From Streptococcus penaeicida (GTDB taxonomy: Bacteria; Bacillota; Bacilli; Lactobacillales; Streptococcaceae): DNA of 64,000 nt. The notes under the pieces are model-generated. The model saw only the letters and a list, made by a program, of their open reading frames with translations. It had not been told where the DNA came from and did no database searches. Within the stretch, counting starts at the first letter, position 1; each line of letters begins with the position of its first letter. Below, piece after piece: positions 18,798-28,847 of the stretch. The position numbers were made by a program, and so were the translations under genes. The stretch lies in assembly GCF_002887775.1 (NCBI RefSeq), contig NZ_LOCM01000017.1, forward strand, positions 1 through 64,000. Direction: 5' to 3'.

Positions 18798-18939
18798 TTT
18801 AATACTTTTCAATAGTGGTAAAAGTGGCTAAAAATTATTTTTAGTCACACGGAAATCTTGAGACTCAGACTCAAGATTTAGGCATGGAATTCTAAGAGGA
18901 TGTCGCTGCCTTCCGTAACCACCATTGAAAAGTATTAAA
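18798..18939. repeat. BOX-like repeat, copy B, with 22-bp terminal inverted repeats
   Basis: The ends 18798-18819 and 18918-18939 are inverted repeats of 22 bases with one mismatch (TTTAATACTTTTCAATAGTGG at the left). The interior has CGGAAATCTTGAG near the left and the shared core TTTAGGCATGGAATTCTAAG then GTCGCTGCCTTCC at 18876-18915. Total length is about 142 bases with no coding capacity. Modular interior plus inverted ends resembles pneumococcal BOX or RUP elements, though the sequence is not theirs. Confidence 0.7.
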
Positions 18940-19043
18940 TTTAAATTTATGTCTATAATTCTTAAGGGACATAGATTCACTTGATATAAAATAAGTCAGA
19001 TTATATGCTTAATATAACTTTTTTTCCTATTGCTTGTCTGCTA

Positions 19044-19052
19044 TGATATAAT
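19044..19052 (+). promoter_or_regulatory. Extended -10 promoter of rqcH/fbpA
   Basis: TGA-TATAAT lies 31 bases before the start codon. No convincing -35 hexamer is present at the right distance. Confidence 0.55.
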
Positions 19053-19083
19053 GGTTAAATCAAGCAGACAGAAAGGAGAAACC

Positions 19084-20742
19084 ATGTCTTTTGATGGCTT
19101 TTTCTTACATCATCTCACTCAAGAATTATCCGATAAATTAGTCAATGGTCGCATTCAGAAAGTTAATCAACCTTTTGACCGGGAACTGGTTTTGACTGTT
19201 CGTAATCATCGCCAAAATTTCAAGCTACTACTTTCAGCTCACCCTGTTTTTGGGAGATTACAAGTTACTGAGGCCGATTTTCAAAACCCGCAATTTCCAA
19301 ATACCTTTACCATGATTATGCGTAAATATTTGCAGGGGGCCTTGATTGAATCTTTTAAGCAGATTGAAAATGACCGAATTATTGAAATTGGGGTTTCCAA
19401 TAAAAATGAAATTGGAGATGCTATTCAGGCAACTCTAATTATTGAAATTATGGGTAAACACTCTAATATTATTTTGGTTGACCGAGCTCAGGATAAGATT
19501 ATTGAATCCATTAAGCATGTTGGTTTTTCACAGAATTCCTATCGAACCATTCTACCGGGTTCAACATACATTGCTCCTCCAAAAAATACTGGCGCAAATC
19601 CTTATAGCGTCACTGATGAAAAATTGTTTGAAATCTTGCAAACCAACGAGCTGACACCTAAACAGTTACAGGGCTTGTTCCAAGGCTTAGGTCGTGATAG
19701 TGCTCAAGAGTTGGCTAAACAATTAGAAAATGGTCAAAAGTTACCTACTTTTCGTCAATTCTTCGCAGTCCCTACTTGTCCGACTTTGACTGAGAAAGCT
19801 TTCGCAGCGGTAGCCTTTTCTGATAGTCAGGAGCAAGCCTTCACAGATCTTTCAAGTTTACTGGACTTCTATTACCAAGACAAGGCTGAACGCGATCGGG
19901 TCACTCAACAAGCTAGTGATCTTATCCACCGGGTTCAAAATGAACTAGATAAAAATATCAAAAAATTAGCAAAGCAAGAGGCTGAATTGGCGGCTACTGA
20001 CAATGCGGAAGATTTCCGACAAAAAGGGGAACTGCTAACGACCTATTTGAGCTTGGTTCCTAATAATAAAGAATCAGTCGTCCTAGACAACTATTATACC
20101 GGTGAAAAAATTGAAATAGCTTTGGACTTGGCCTTAACTCCCAATCAAAATGCCCAGCGCTATTTTAAAAAATACCAAAAATTAAAAGAAGCCGTTAAAC
20201 ATCTTTCGGGTTTGATTGCCGAAACAAAGCAGAGCATTGCTTACTTTGAGAGTGTTGAATACAATCTGTCGCAAGCCAGCCGAGACGAAATTGAGGATAT
20301 CCGAGAAGAATTAATTGAAGCTGGCTTTATGAGGCGCCGTTTAACGGACAAGCGCCACAAACGCAAAAAGCCAGAGCAATATCTGGCTAGCGATGGTAAA
20401 ACCATTATCATGGTGGGCCGCAACAATCTTCAAAATGAAGAATTGTCCTTCAAGATGGCCAAAAGGGGTGAACTCTGGTTCCATGCTAAGGACATTCCAG
20501 GAAGCCATGTCATCATTAAAGACAATCTCGATCCTAGTGATGAGGTGAAGACTGACGCAGCCGAATTAGCGGCCTATTACTCTAAAGGTCGCCTATCTAA
20601 CTTGGTTCAAGTGGACATGATTGAGGCTAAAAAGCTTCATAAACCAAGCGGTGCTAAACCAGGGTTTGTCACCTATACTGGACAGCGGACCTTGCGGGTA
20701 ACGCCTGAAAAAGACAAGATTGAAGCTATGAAAATCAAATAA
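19084..20742 (+). CDS. rqcH: NFACT protein RqcH (fibronectin-binding protein A / FBP54 family)
   Basis: 552 residues from the ATG at 19084, chosen for its AAAGGAG site and the family start MSFDGFFLHHL. The order is NFACT-N domain (about 1-220), a helix-hairpin-helix region, coiled coils (about 280-420), and the NFACT-R domain with the GELWFHAKDIPGSHVII signature near 465. In Bacillus this protein recruits tRNA-Ala to stalled 50S subunits and adds alanine tails. Streptococcal members were first described as fibronectin-binding surface proteins although they lack a signal peptide; none is seen here either. It is a single-gene unit with its own promoter and terminator. Confidence 0.92.
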   Translation: MSFDGFFLHHLTQELSDKLVNGRIQKVNQPFDRELVLTVRNHRQNFKLLLSAHPVFGRLQVTEADFQNPQFPNTFTMIMRKYLQGALIESFKQIENDRIIEIGVSNKNEIGDAIQATLIIEIMGKHSNIILVDRAQDKIIESIKHVGFSQNSYRTILPGSTYIAPPKNTGANPYSVTDEKLFEILQTNELTPKQLQGLFQGLGRDSAQELAKQLENGQKLPTFRQFFAVPTCPTLTEKAFAAVAFSDSQEQAFTDLSSLLDFYYQDKAERDRVTQQASDLIHRVQNELDKNIKKLAKQEAELAATDNAEDFRQKGELLTTYLSLVPNNKESVVLDNYYTGEKIEIALDLALTPNQNAQRYFKKYQKLKEAVKHLSGLIAETKQSIAYFESVEYNLSQASRDEIEDIREELIEAGFMRRRLTDKRHKRKKPEQYLASDGKTIIMVGRNNLQNEELSFKMAKRGELWFHAKDIPGSHVIIKDNLDPSDEVKTDAAELAAYYSKGRLSNLVQVDMIEAKKLHKPSGAKPGFVTYTGQRTLRVTPEKDKIEAMKIK

Positions 20743-20820
20743 AAAAAACTGAGCTTAATGCTCTCCACTGGCTAACTTCTAGCTGCGGTGAGGAAATACA
20801 TTATACTCAGTCTTTTTTTA
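20743..20820. terminator. Nested-hairpin terminator between rqcH and alsD
   Basis: The outer stem pairs AAAAAACTGAG with CTCAGTCTTTTTTT across about 50 bases. Within it CTCTCCACTGGCTA folds on TAGCTGCGGTGAG. The outer arms carry A and T tracts, so convergent rqcH and alsD transcripts could both end here; the right arm overlaps the last codon of alsD. Confidence 0.7.
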
Positions 20821-21534
20821 TTCTGATGCTGCTATATCTTGACGCAATTGGTCAACATCAAAGTTAGCTTCTTTAAAGGCTTGGCTATTCTTTGGAAAAT
20901 CCTGAACCAAGGCATCAATTTGAGCAATCTCAACTTGTCCTTCTTGGATTTGGAAGTCCATGACGTGACCACCGAACTGCTTGTCATCGGAAAGAAAATG
21001 TAGGTGGTAACCGGCAACACTGACGCCGTGGAAAAGTTCTGGTGTCCAGAATCCAACTAGGGTTCCTTCTACCTCTTCTTCTGTGTATTCAGGTTGGTTT
21101 TTGGCAACTTCCGCAAAAGCTGGGCCAATATCCGATTTTTGAATCATGCGGACGTGCATCTTTTTGAAGCGGCCTGTGATTTTAAGTGATTGGAAGAGAT
21201 TTGCTGTGCCAAAACGAGCTTCTAATTTTTCTTTCAAGTCTAAATCAGACATTTCCTGATTTATGGCAAAGCTTTGGTCAGCGACATGCTTAACAATTGC
21301 TGCATAAGGTACGGTTTGACTGCCGTCCAATTCAATAACTTGGGCTTTATCTCCTGTACCAATGGCTTGGTAGGCTTTACCATCTAGAATAATCAATTCG
21401 CCATCGATATAATCGAGAGTACCAATACCCAAATCTCCATGCTCCAACAATTGGCTGAGAGGCATGGTCCCGCGATACAAACCTGCCATCAATGAGGCCA
21501 GGGTATTATGTTGAAAAAGAACTTTTTCTGCCAT
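20818..21534 (-). CDS. alsD: Alpha-acetolactate decarboxylase
   Basis: Converts 2-acetolactate to acetoin, the second step of the neutral fermentation branch that disposes of excess pyruvate. The 238-residue length is typical. Zinc ligands are visible in GYHLHFLSDDKQFGGHV (about 178-194), and an early FQHNTLASLMAGLYRG motif marks the N-terminus. It follows alsS with a 12-base gap, so the two form an operon. Intact frame. Confidence 0.93.
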   Translation of the reverse strand: MAEKVLFQHNTLASLMAGLYRGTMPLSQLLEHGDLGIGTLDYIDGELIILDGKAYQAIGTGDKAQVIELDGSQTVPYAAIVKHVADQSFAINQEMSDLDLKEKLEARFGTANLFQSLKITGRFKKMHVRMIQKSDIGPAFAEVAKNQPEYTEEEVEGTLVGFWTPELFHGVSVAGYHLHFLSDDKQFGGHVMDFQIQEGQVEIAQIDALVQDFPKNSQAFKEANFDVDQLRQDIAASE

Positions 21535-21546
21535 TTGGTCACCTGC

Positions 21547-23223
21547 TTAATAGAATTCGTCTGGTAAAATGGTTTCGCCTAATTGTCCATTATCTTTGTA
21601 ATCGATTGGAATATCTATCAGAACTGGACCATTTTTAGAGTCTTTAATGGCTTGTGCTAGGGTTTCTTTAAAGCTTGCTTTACTATTGACACGGTATCCT
21701 TTAGCACCAAAAGCTTCCGCATACTTAACAAAGTCAACTTCGCCTAATTGAACCCCTGATGAACGACCATATTTCATTTCTTCTTGGAACTCAACCATAT
21801 TATAACGGCCGTCATTCCAAATCATATGAACGATTGGTAATTTAAGACGTACTGCCACTTCTAATTCTTGAGCTGAGAAGAGGAAGCCACCGTCGCCAGA
21901 AACAGACATCACCGTTTTATTAGGACGTACTAATGCTGCCGATATTGCCCAAGGTAAAGCAACACCTAGCGTTTGCATCCCGTTTGAGAAGAGCAAATGA
22001 CGGGCTTCATAAGATTTGAAGTAGCGGGCCATCCAGATATAATGGCTACCAACGTCAACCGTTACAGTCATATCGTCTTCTGTTTGTTCTTGCAAGACAT
22101 CCATAACATCTAATGGGTGAACCAATCCTTCTGCAGATTGACGATCAAATTTAAGGTCGCCATCTAGGTTTTTCTTAAGGTTTTGCAAATACTCCACTGA
22201 ACCTTGAGGAAGGGCATAGCCATTAACTGCTGGTAAAAGCAAATCAATGGTATCAGAAATACTACCGATCAATTCACGTTCTGGTTGGAAGTAAGTATCG
22301 ATTTCAGCTTGAGCCACATCAATAACAATGACACGCGCCGAAATTTCCGCATTCCAGTTACGGGCTTCGTATTCAATTGGGTCATAACCAATAGCAATCA
22401 CTAAGTCTGATTTCTTCAATAGCATATCGCCTGGTTGGTTACGGAAAAGACCGACACGACCAAAGAAAGTTTCTTCTTCTAATTCACGCGAAACGATACC
22501 AGCCCCTTGGAAAGTCTCAACAACTGGCAATTTCACTGATTCAAGCAAGCGACGAATAGAAGCCGTTACTTTTTCGTCTGATGCGCCATTGCCTAATAGT
22601 AGAACTGGTAAAACAGCGTTACGAATGGCTTGCGCTAAATAATTAATATCTTCCACCGAAGCAGATCCAAGTTTTGGAGCAGTCAATGGCTTAATCGCAT
22701 TGACCTTTACAGGACTGTCAGTGACATCTTGAGGAATGGAAATGAAACTTGCACCTGGCTTACCAGATTTAGCCTTACGATAAGCATTAGCAATGGTTTC
22801 TGACAGTGTATCAGCATCATGGACTTCAGCTGAGTATTTGGTGATTGGCTCTAACATTGCCACATTGTTCATGGATTGGTGAGCTCTTTTTAAAAGGTCA
22901 CTTCTTTTAACCTGACCACCAATTGCTAAAACTGGGTCACCTTCAGCCGTAGCAGTTACAAGACCAGTTGCAAGGTTAGAAATACCAGGACCACTTGTCG
23001 CGATGACAACACCTGGTTTACCTGTAATTCGGCCAATCCCTTGCGCCATAAAAGTAGCGTTTTGCTCATGGCGAGAAATGATAAGTTGTGGCCCTTTGTC
23101 TTCTAAAGTATCAAAAACACGGTCAATCTTAGCTCCCGGAATCCCAAATACATACTTAACGTCATGATTAATGAGGCTGTCAATTACTAAATCAGCCCCA
23201 TACATTTGTTTTGAATCTGTCAT
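21547..23223 (-). CDS. alsS: Acetolactate synthase, catabolic
   Basis: Thiamine-diphosphate enzyme joining two pyruvates to 2-acetolactate. 558 residues from the ATG at 23223; an ATG 15 bases upstream overlaps the GAGGAG site and was rejected. The catalytic Glu is in [14 protein letters not shown] (about 50-60), and the cofactor motif [15 protein letters not shown] lies near 440 with the terminal ND. No regulatory subunit gene is adjacent, which, with alsD downstream, indicates the catabolic FAD-independent form rather than the biosynthetic IlvB. Confidence 0.93.
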   Translation of the reverse strand: MTDSKQMYGADLVIDSLINHDVKYVFGIPGAKIDRVFDTLEDKGPQLIISRHEQNATFMAQGIGRITGKPGVVIATSGPGISNLATGLVTATAEGDPVLAIGGQVKRSDLLKRAHQSMNNVAMLEPITKYSAEVHDADTLSETIANAYRKAKSGKPGASFISIPQDVTDSPVKVNAIKPLTAPKLGSASVEDINYLAQAIRNAVLPVLLLGNGASDEKVTASIRRLLESVKLPVVETFQGAGIVSRELEEETFFGRVGLFRNQPGDMLLKKSDLVIAIGYDPIEYEARNWNAEISARVIVIDVAQAEIDTYFQPERELIGSISDTIDLLLPAVNGYALPQGSVEYLQNLKKNLDGDLKFDRQSAEGLVHPLDVMDVLQEQTEDDMTVTVDVGSHYIWMARYFKSYEARHLLFSNGMQTLGVALPWAISAALVRPNKTVMSVSGDGGFLFSAQELEVAVRLKLPIVHMIWNDGRYNMVEFQEEMKYGRSSGVQLGEVDFVKYAEAFGAKGYRVNSKASFKETLAQAIKDSKNGPVLIDIPIDYKDNGQLGETILPDEFY

Positions 23224-23253
23224 TTTTTTACTCCTCATTCACAATATGACTTT

Positions 23254-23328
23254 ATTATAGCACTTCAATTTTCAAAGTTCTTGAAATTAATTTGTGAAAT
23301 TTTTCATGTTTTCTGAAAAACGTTTGCA
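23254..23328 (-). promoter_or_regulatory. alsSD promoter, with a possible imperfect cre upstream
   Basis: An extended -10 (TGC-TATAAT, 23254-23262 on the minus strand) lies about 30 bases before alsS. Further up, 23314-23328 reads TGAAAAACGTTTGCA, a cre consensus with one extra A. The promoter is likely; the cre is doubtful because of that base. Confidence 0.45.
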
Positions 23329-23331
23329 AAA

Positions 23332-24564
23332 TCACTGGAGTTCTTCTAAGAATTCTTGCATATTAAGATCATCTGGTACCAGATTTATATAAAGCTGACA
23401 CATTTGTCTTGCTTTCTCGCTTTGACCAAAATCCCTTAAAATATAGGCATAATCATGCAAGAATTCCGGATTTTCTTTTAATTCTGCTTCTAATTCTTGG
23501 TAAATGGCCATTGCTTTGTCATCTTCTTCTAAAGCCTGATAACCCTTAGCAATATTCCACTTGCTCAAAAGATTGTCCAATTGGTCATTATCCAAGGCGA
23601 CTAAATCACTATAGCGCTGACTATCAAGGTAAAGGCTTGATAAACGCATAATAACTTCTTCGGTATCTTCAGCCATGACTTTTGCTTCTAACAGGTATTG
23701 CTCTGATAAGTCTGCATCGTGTTCTTCAAAGGCCAATTGCGAAGCTAATAGGAGAAGTTGACTGTCATAAGCATTTTTCCGAATAGCTTGTTGGGTTAAG
23801 CGTAGCGCTTCTGCAGTTTTATGTTCTTCATGAAGACTTTGAGCATAGGCATATTCATAGCCTTCATAATCCGGATTCATGGCTTCTAGCTGTTTGAAAT
23901 AGAGATTAGCTTTTTGATACTCTTCTTGGTCATAAAGTATGGTTGCTAACTCATAGACAGTGTCATCGTCATAAGAAATCTCAACAGCTTTTTCTAAAAA
24001 CTCAAGAGCAGCTTCAAATTTTCCCAAGCTAGCATAGGCACGACCGATCCGTTGGTAGGTTGAGACACCAGTGCTTTCTAGAAAATCACGATTATCCAGT
24101 TGGGCGTAATGGTTAATGGCTTCTTGGAATTGACCTAGGTCCATTTCTAATTCTGCCAATCCATAAATGATAAGTGGGTCATCACTTAAATTTTCTGCTT
24201 CTAATAACTTTTCGTGGGCAACATCGGTCAAGCCTTCCATATCATAAAGATCAGCCATAATGATTAAGGCATGCAGATAATCCGGACTATCGCTTGGAAT
24301 TTTGTCTAAATAGAGGAAAGCCTCTTCGATGAGGCCATCTTCTGCTACTATCTGGGCTAAGTTTAAATTAACTTCTGGATAATCTGATTCAATTTGAGAA
24401 TAAAGGCGTTTAGCATGTGGTAAAAAGCCAATGCCTTCTAAGTATTGACCAAGAGCCAAAAGACTTTCAGAGTCATCATATTTCAAGGCTTTTTCAAAAT
24501 ACTTTTCAGCATGCTCTAGATCACCTTGATCAATAGAGGCTATCATTTTTTCACTATTTAACAC
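23332..24564 (-). CDS. Tetratricopeptide-repeat protein
   Basis: 410 residues made almost wholly of TPR units (for example ALEFLEKAVEISYDDDTVYELATI and ANLYFKQLEAMNPDYEGYEY regions), about ten to eleven repeats, strongly acidic, with no signal or membrane segment. It presumably acts as a cytoplasmic scaffold; the partner is unknown. The first codon appears to be GTG at 24564, overlapping the end of the AI-2E gene by 11 bases, with GGAG ten bases before; the ATG at codon 7 is an alternative. It is probably cotranscribed with mutX and the AI-2E family gene. Confidence 0.8.
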   Translation of the reverse strand: MLNSEKMIASIDQGDLEHAEKYFEKALKYDDSESLLALGQYLEGIGFLPHAKRLYSQIESDYPEVNLNLAQIVAEDGLIEEAFLYLDKIPSDSPDYLHALIIMADLYDMEGLTDVAHEKLLEAENLSDDPLIIYGLAELEMDLGQFQEAINHYAQLDNRDFLESTGVSTYQRIGRAYASLGKFEAALEFLEKAVEISYDDDTVYELATILYDQEEYQKANLYFKQLEAMNPDYEGYEYAYAQSLHEEHKTAEALRLTQQAIRKNAYDSQLLLLASQLAFEEHDADLSEQYLLEAKVMAEDTEEVIMRLSSLYLDSQRYSDLVALDNDQLDNLLSKWNIAKGYQALEEDDKAMAIYQELEAELKENPEFLHDYAYILRDFGQSEKARQMCQLYINLVPDDLNMQEFLEELQ

Positions 24565-25735
24565 GGTCTTTTTTCTCCTTCACAATAATTTTGTTGTCGA
24601 CATAGAGGTTACTTACTGATTTGTACCAATCAAAGAGTTCTTTTACGACAACTTTCAAGGAGGCATAAATCGGAATAACTAAGAAGACTCCCCAAACACC
24701 AAACATGGCGCCTGATGTTAATAAGAGGAACATGATGGTAATTGGGTGAATACTTAATTTATTCCCTAATACTAATGGGGTGACAAAACGCCCTTCAATG
24801 GTTTGTTCGACCGTAAAGACCATTAACACTTTAACGAGCATGAGTGGCCCTTGAACCATGGCCATGATAATAACTGGCACCATGGCTAGAAATGACCCTA
24901 AATAGGGAACCATATTCAAGAAACCTGCGACAATAGCGAAAGTTATCGAATATTTTAGACCAACCATGCTAAACATGATGGCAAACATGAAACCAACGAT
25001 GATGGCAACAGTTACTTGTCCCTGAACATAGCCAGAGAGCTGTTTATTGATATCCCCAAGAACGCGGGCAATTGGGATTCTTAAACGTGTCGGTAAAACA
25101 TTAACCAAACCATCTTTCATCTTGCCACTATCTCTGAGGAAATAGAAAACAATGAAAGGTGAGATGATAATGGAAACAGCAATTCTGGCAATGGCACTAG
25201 CAAAAGTACCAACCCAATCAAGAGCATTCTTAGAGAAGCTTTCCGCATAATCCAAGGCTTTCTTGCTGACATTTGTCAGCATGCTTTGCAATTCTGAACG
25301 GTAACTAACCAACCAATCATTTTCCAAAAGTTTATTAGCCTCTTTATTAACAGTCTCAACGTATTTAGGAAGGTCTGAAATAAAGGTCGTTGTCTGTTGA
25401 CTAATCATTGGAATCAATCCTGAGAAGGCCCAAATAAGCATCAATAAAATCAATGAGAAGACTATAAAGATGGAAACTGTTCGGTTAGGTCCCAGGGCTT
25501 CAATGCGGTCAACTAATGGTTTGGTCAAATAATAAAGAAGTGTTGAGATGACCAAAGGTAACATTAAGATTGTCAAAAATGCACCAACTGAGGTAAATAA
25601 GAAGGAAATTTTCGTAAAGACAAAAATAATACAAAAAACCAGCAAGATAACAAGTAAGCTTACAACGGCCTTATTATTGAGAATCCATTTGTAAAACCAA
25701 CTTTCTTCTAACTGATTATCTATTTTTTTATTCAT
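24554..25735 (-). CDS. AI-2E family membrane transporter
   Basis: 393 residues with about eight transmembrane helices: a pair at about 20-70, a third near 85-110, a soluble part (about 115-165), then a cluster from 190 to 375. This is the AI-2E transporter family (PF01594), whose members export AI-2 or exchange sodium and protons. The substrate here cannot be said. The C-terminus is basic. Its start overlaps the mutX stop as TAATGA, so translation is coupled. Intact. Confidence 0.85.
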   Translation of the reverse strand: MNKKIDNQLEESWFYKWILNNKAVVSLLVILLVFCIIFVFTKISFLFTSVGAFLTILMLPLVISTLLYYLTKPLVDRIEALGPNRTVSIFIVFSLILLMLIWAFSGLIPMISQQTTTFISDLPKYVETVNKEANKLLENDWLVSYRSELQSMLTNVSKKALDYAESFSKNALDWVGTFASAIARIAVSIIISPFIVFYFLRDSGKMKDGLVNVLPTRLRIPIARVLGDINKQLSGYVQGQVTVAIIVGFMFAIMFSMVGLKYSITFAIVAGFLNMVPYLGSFLAMVPVIIMAMVQGPLMLVKVLMVFTVEQTIEGRFVTPLVLGNKLSIHPITIMFLLLTSGAMFGVWGVFLVIPIYASLKVVVKELFDWYKSVSNLYVDNKIIVKEKKDRVK

Positions 25736-26256
25736 TAATAACTTGTCCTCCCTTTTTCCACTTCTTTTCTATTTTCTGTGCCATAAAAGGTCACTTCTTT
25801 ATCGAGTAGTTGATGATTTGGTGCATAACTGAATTTTGCCGAGAAAAATGGTCTGTCTTCCAAAATCCATCTAAAGATATCGTAATCGCCCTCCCAAGTT
25901 GGCTTCGATAGTACTTGGTCATAAGGCACCCATTCCAGTGTTCCTTCACGCGATTCTTCATCTGAAATTAATTGACCACTGAAATCTGTCACCTTAAAGA
26001 CATAGGTGTACCAGTCATGACCAGGTGTAAAGTCAGGGAAAGTAATAACCCCTTTGAAATCCATTTTTTCAACTTTGAGATGGGTTTCCTCATAGATTTC
26101 TCTGATAGCACATTGGTCAGGGCTTTCACCAGCTTCCAATTTACCACCAACCGATATCCATTTTCCCTCATGGACATCATTTTCTTTTTTATTGCGATGG
26201 AGAAGCAATAAGGATTCTCCATTATCTATATAACAGATTGTTGCCAGTTTTGTCAT
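25735..26256 (-). CDS. mutX: NUDIX hydrolase, MutX/8-oxo-dGTP diphosphatase type
   Basis: 173 residues from the ATG at 26256 (MTKLATICYIDNGE), the normal family start; an upstream in-frame start would add 33 unrelated residues. The NUDIX box is complete: GGKLEAGESPDQCAIREIYE then ET, fitting Gx5Ex7REUxEExGU. It would remove oxidised GTP from the nucleotide pool and keep the mutation rate low. The divergent lactonase gene starts 86 bases away, so promoters for both lie in that gap. Confidence 0.85.
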   Translation of the reverse strand: MTKLATICYIDNGESLLLLHRNKKENDVHEGKWISVGGKLEAGESPDQCAIREIYEETHLKVEKMDFKGVITFPDFTPGHDWYTYVFKVTDFSGQLISDEESREGTLEWVPYDQVLSKPTWEGDYDIFRWILEDRPFFSAKFSYAPNHQLLDKEVTFYGTENRKEVEKGRTSY

Positions 26257-26341
26257 TATTGTATCCTTTATTTTCTTTGTATCTATTATACCAAGAACCG
26301 TAAAATATGCTATCATTAAATCAGCAGGAGGCAAAGAAAGC

Positions 26342-27355
26342 ATGAAAAAAGACATTTATTTTGGCACCTATACCAAAGGCCATTCAAAAGGCATCTATAA
26401 AGCACAATTTGATCAAAGCAATGGTCACTTATCTGACCTGGAAAATATTATTGAAATAGATTCCCCTACATATTTAGTAACCTCTCAAAAAGGCAATCTC
26501 TATGCTATTCGCAAAGAGGGCAATCAAGGGGGCATTGCTGCTTTCGACGCTGAGGGAAAATTTATTAATAGTGTCCTCCTTGATGGGGCGCCCCTCTGCC
26601 ATCTAGCCATTGATGAAAAGCGTCAATTGCTTTATGGAGCAAACTACCACAAGGGAGAAATTATTGCCTACCAGATTGAAGAAAATGGCGCTATAAAACT
26701 CGCTGATTTGGTCACACTACAAGGCTCTGGTCCACACCAAAATCAAAAATCTGCCCATGCTCATTATGTCGGCCTCAGCCCAGATAAATACTTGATTACC
26801 TGCGACTTAGGTAGTGACAAAGTGAGAAGCTTTGCTATTTCCGAGCAAGGAAAATTAGAATTGATTACAGAATATCAATCAATTCCTGGTGCTGGTCCCC
26901 GTCACTTGGTCTTCCACCCCAACCAGAAAATCGCCTACCTTCTTTGTGAGCTCAATTCCACAGTTGAAGTATTGATTTATAATGGCTGTGGCTACTTTGA
27001 GCGCCTGCAAACCATCTCGACTTTGCCGGATGACTTTACTGACTTTAATGCGACCGCTGCTATCCGGATTAGTCCAGACGGCAAGTTCCTCTATGCCAGC
27101 AATCGTGGCCATGATTCCATTGCTGTTTTTGCGGTTGATAAAGATGCCCAGTTAAGTTTGCGTGAGATTGTTCCCTGCCAAGGCAAGAACCCGCGAGATT
27201 TCAATCTCAGTCCTGACCAGAATTATCTGATTGTAGGACATCAAGATAGCAACAATGCTACTGTCTTTAAACGGGATGCTGAAAGCGGCCAACTGAGCCT
27301 TATTTCAAAGGATTTTTACCTACCCGAAGCAGTTTGTATTTATTTTCCAGAATAG
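26342..27355 (+). CDS. Lactonase of the YbhE type (6-phosphogluconolactonase family)
   Basis: 337 residues forming a seven-bladed beta-propeller, seen as repeats of the type SPDGKFLYASNRGHDSIAVF, HPNQKIAYLLCELNSTVEV and SPDQNYLIVGHQDSNNATVF. Family members hydrolyse 6-phosphogluconolactone in the oxidative pentose phosphate route, but many streptococci have an incomplete oxidative branch, so the real substrate is open. No signal peptide. GGAGG precedes the start. The small acidic ORF follows 69 bases later on the same strand. Confidence 0.8.
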   Translation: MKKDIYFGTYTKGHSKGIYKAQFDQSNGHLSDLENIIEIDSPTYLVTSQKGNLYAIRKEGNQGGIAAFDAEGKFINSVLLDGAPLCHLAIDEKRQLLYGANYHKGEIIAYQIEENGAIKLADLVTLQGSGPHQNQKSAHAHYVGLSPDKYLITCDLGSDKVRSFAISEQGKLELITEYQSIPGAGPRHLVFHPNQKIAYLLCELNSTVEVLIYNGCGYFERLQTISTLPDDFTDFNATAAIRISPDGKFLYASNRGHDSIAVFAVDKDAQLSLREIVPCQGKNPRDFNLSPDQNYLIVGHQDSNNATVFKRDAESGQLSLISKDFYLPEAVCIYFPE

Positions 27356-27424
27356 CATCAAATCGTTTGCTATTTAGGTCGCTCTGTGATTAAATAAGAT
27401 ATCAAAATATAAGAGGTATTTCAC

Positions 27425-27616
27425 ATGAACCCACAAGAACTATTTGATCAAGTCAAAGAACTTATCGCCAACAAAGATTTAGCCGGTGCTAAAGACTTTA
27501 TCGAAACAAACAAAGATGACCTAGGAACTTACTTCGAAGAAGCTAAAGGCTTATTAGATGGTTCAGAAGGTCTTTCAGGAGTCCTTGATCAAGTTAAAGG
27601 CCTATTTGGTAAATAA
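27425..27616 (+). CDS. Small acidic protein of unknown function (63 aa)
   Basis: MNPQELFDQVKELIANKD is the start of a 63-residue, mostly helical, acidic chain ending in a Gly/Leu-rich segment. The ATG follows AAGAGGTATTTCAC, a weak but usable ribosome-binding site. A perfect terminator lies six bases after the stop. Codon use is like its neighbours. I do not recognise the family. It may be cotranscribed with the lactonase or have its own promoter in the 69-base gap. Confidence 0.7.
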   Translation: MNPQELFDQVKELIANKDLAGAKDFIETNKDDLGTYFEEAKGLLDGSEGLSGVLDQVKGLFGK

Positions 27617-27621
27617 TATTG

Positions 27622-27647
27622 AAAAAAGAGCCCTAGGGCTCTTTTTT
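27622..27647. terminator. Perfect palindromic terminator
   Basis: AAAAAAGAGCCC pairs with GGGCTCTTTTTT across a two-base centre, directly after the 63-residue ORF. Works on either strand. Confidence 0.85.
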
Positions 27648-27664
27648 CTTGAAATGAATATATA

Positions 27665-27715
27665 TTTTAATACTTTTCGATGGAAATTTGGGCATCAGCG
27701 AATCCCGAGGTGATT
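27665..27715 (+). repeat. BOX-like repeat remnant, copy D
   Basis: Begins TTTTAATACTTTTCGATGG, almost the same as the left end of copy B, and continues AAATTTGGGCATCAGCGAAT, which aligns loosely with the shared core of copy A. The right half is missing. It is wedged between two convergent terminators. Confidence 0.45.
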
Positions 27716-27729
27716 CTTAGAAATAATAC

Positions 27730-27754
27730 AAAAAAGAGCCATAGGCTCTTTTTT
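27730..27754. terminator. Terminator of the rml operon
   Basis: AAAAAAGAGCC / GGCTCTTTTTT with a three-base loop, two bases after the rmlB stop. It is nearly the same hairpin as the one at 27622. Confidence 0.85.
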
Positions 27755-27755
27755 G

Positions 27756-28817
<1,062 letters not shown>

Positions 28818-28847
28818 TCATTTTAGAACAAGGTCTAAAATTAACTT

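Noticed and set aside
23314-23328. A functional cre site upstream of alsS
   Set aside because: It has one extra base in the spacer of the consensus and lies over 60 bases upstream of the promoter; kept only as a remark.
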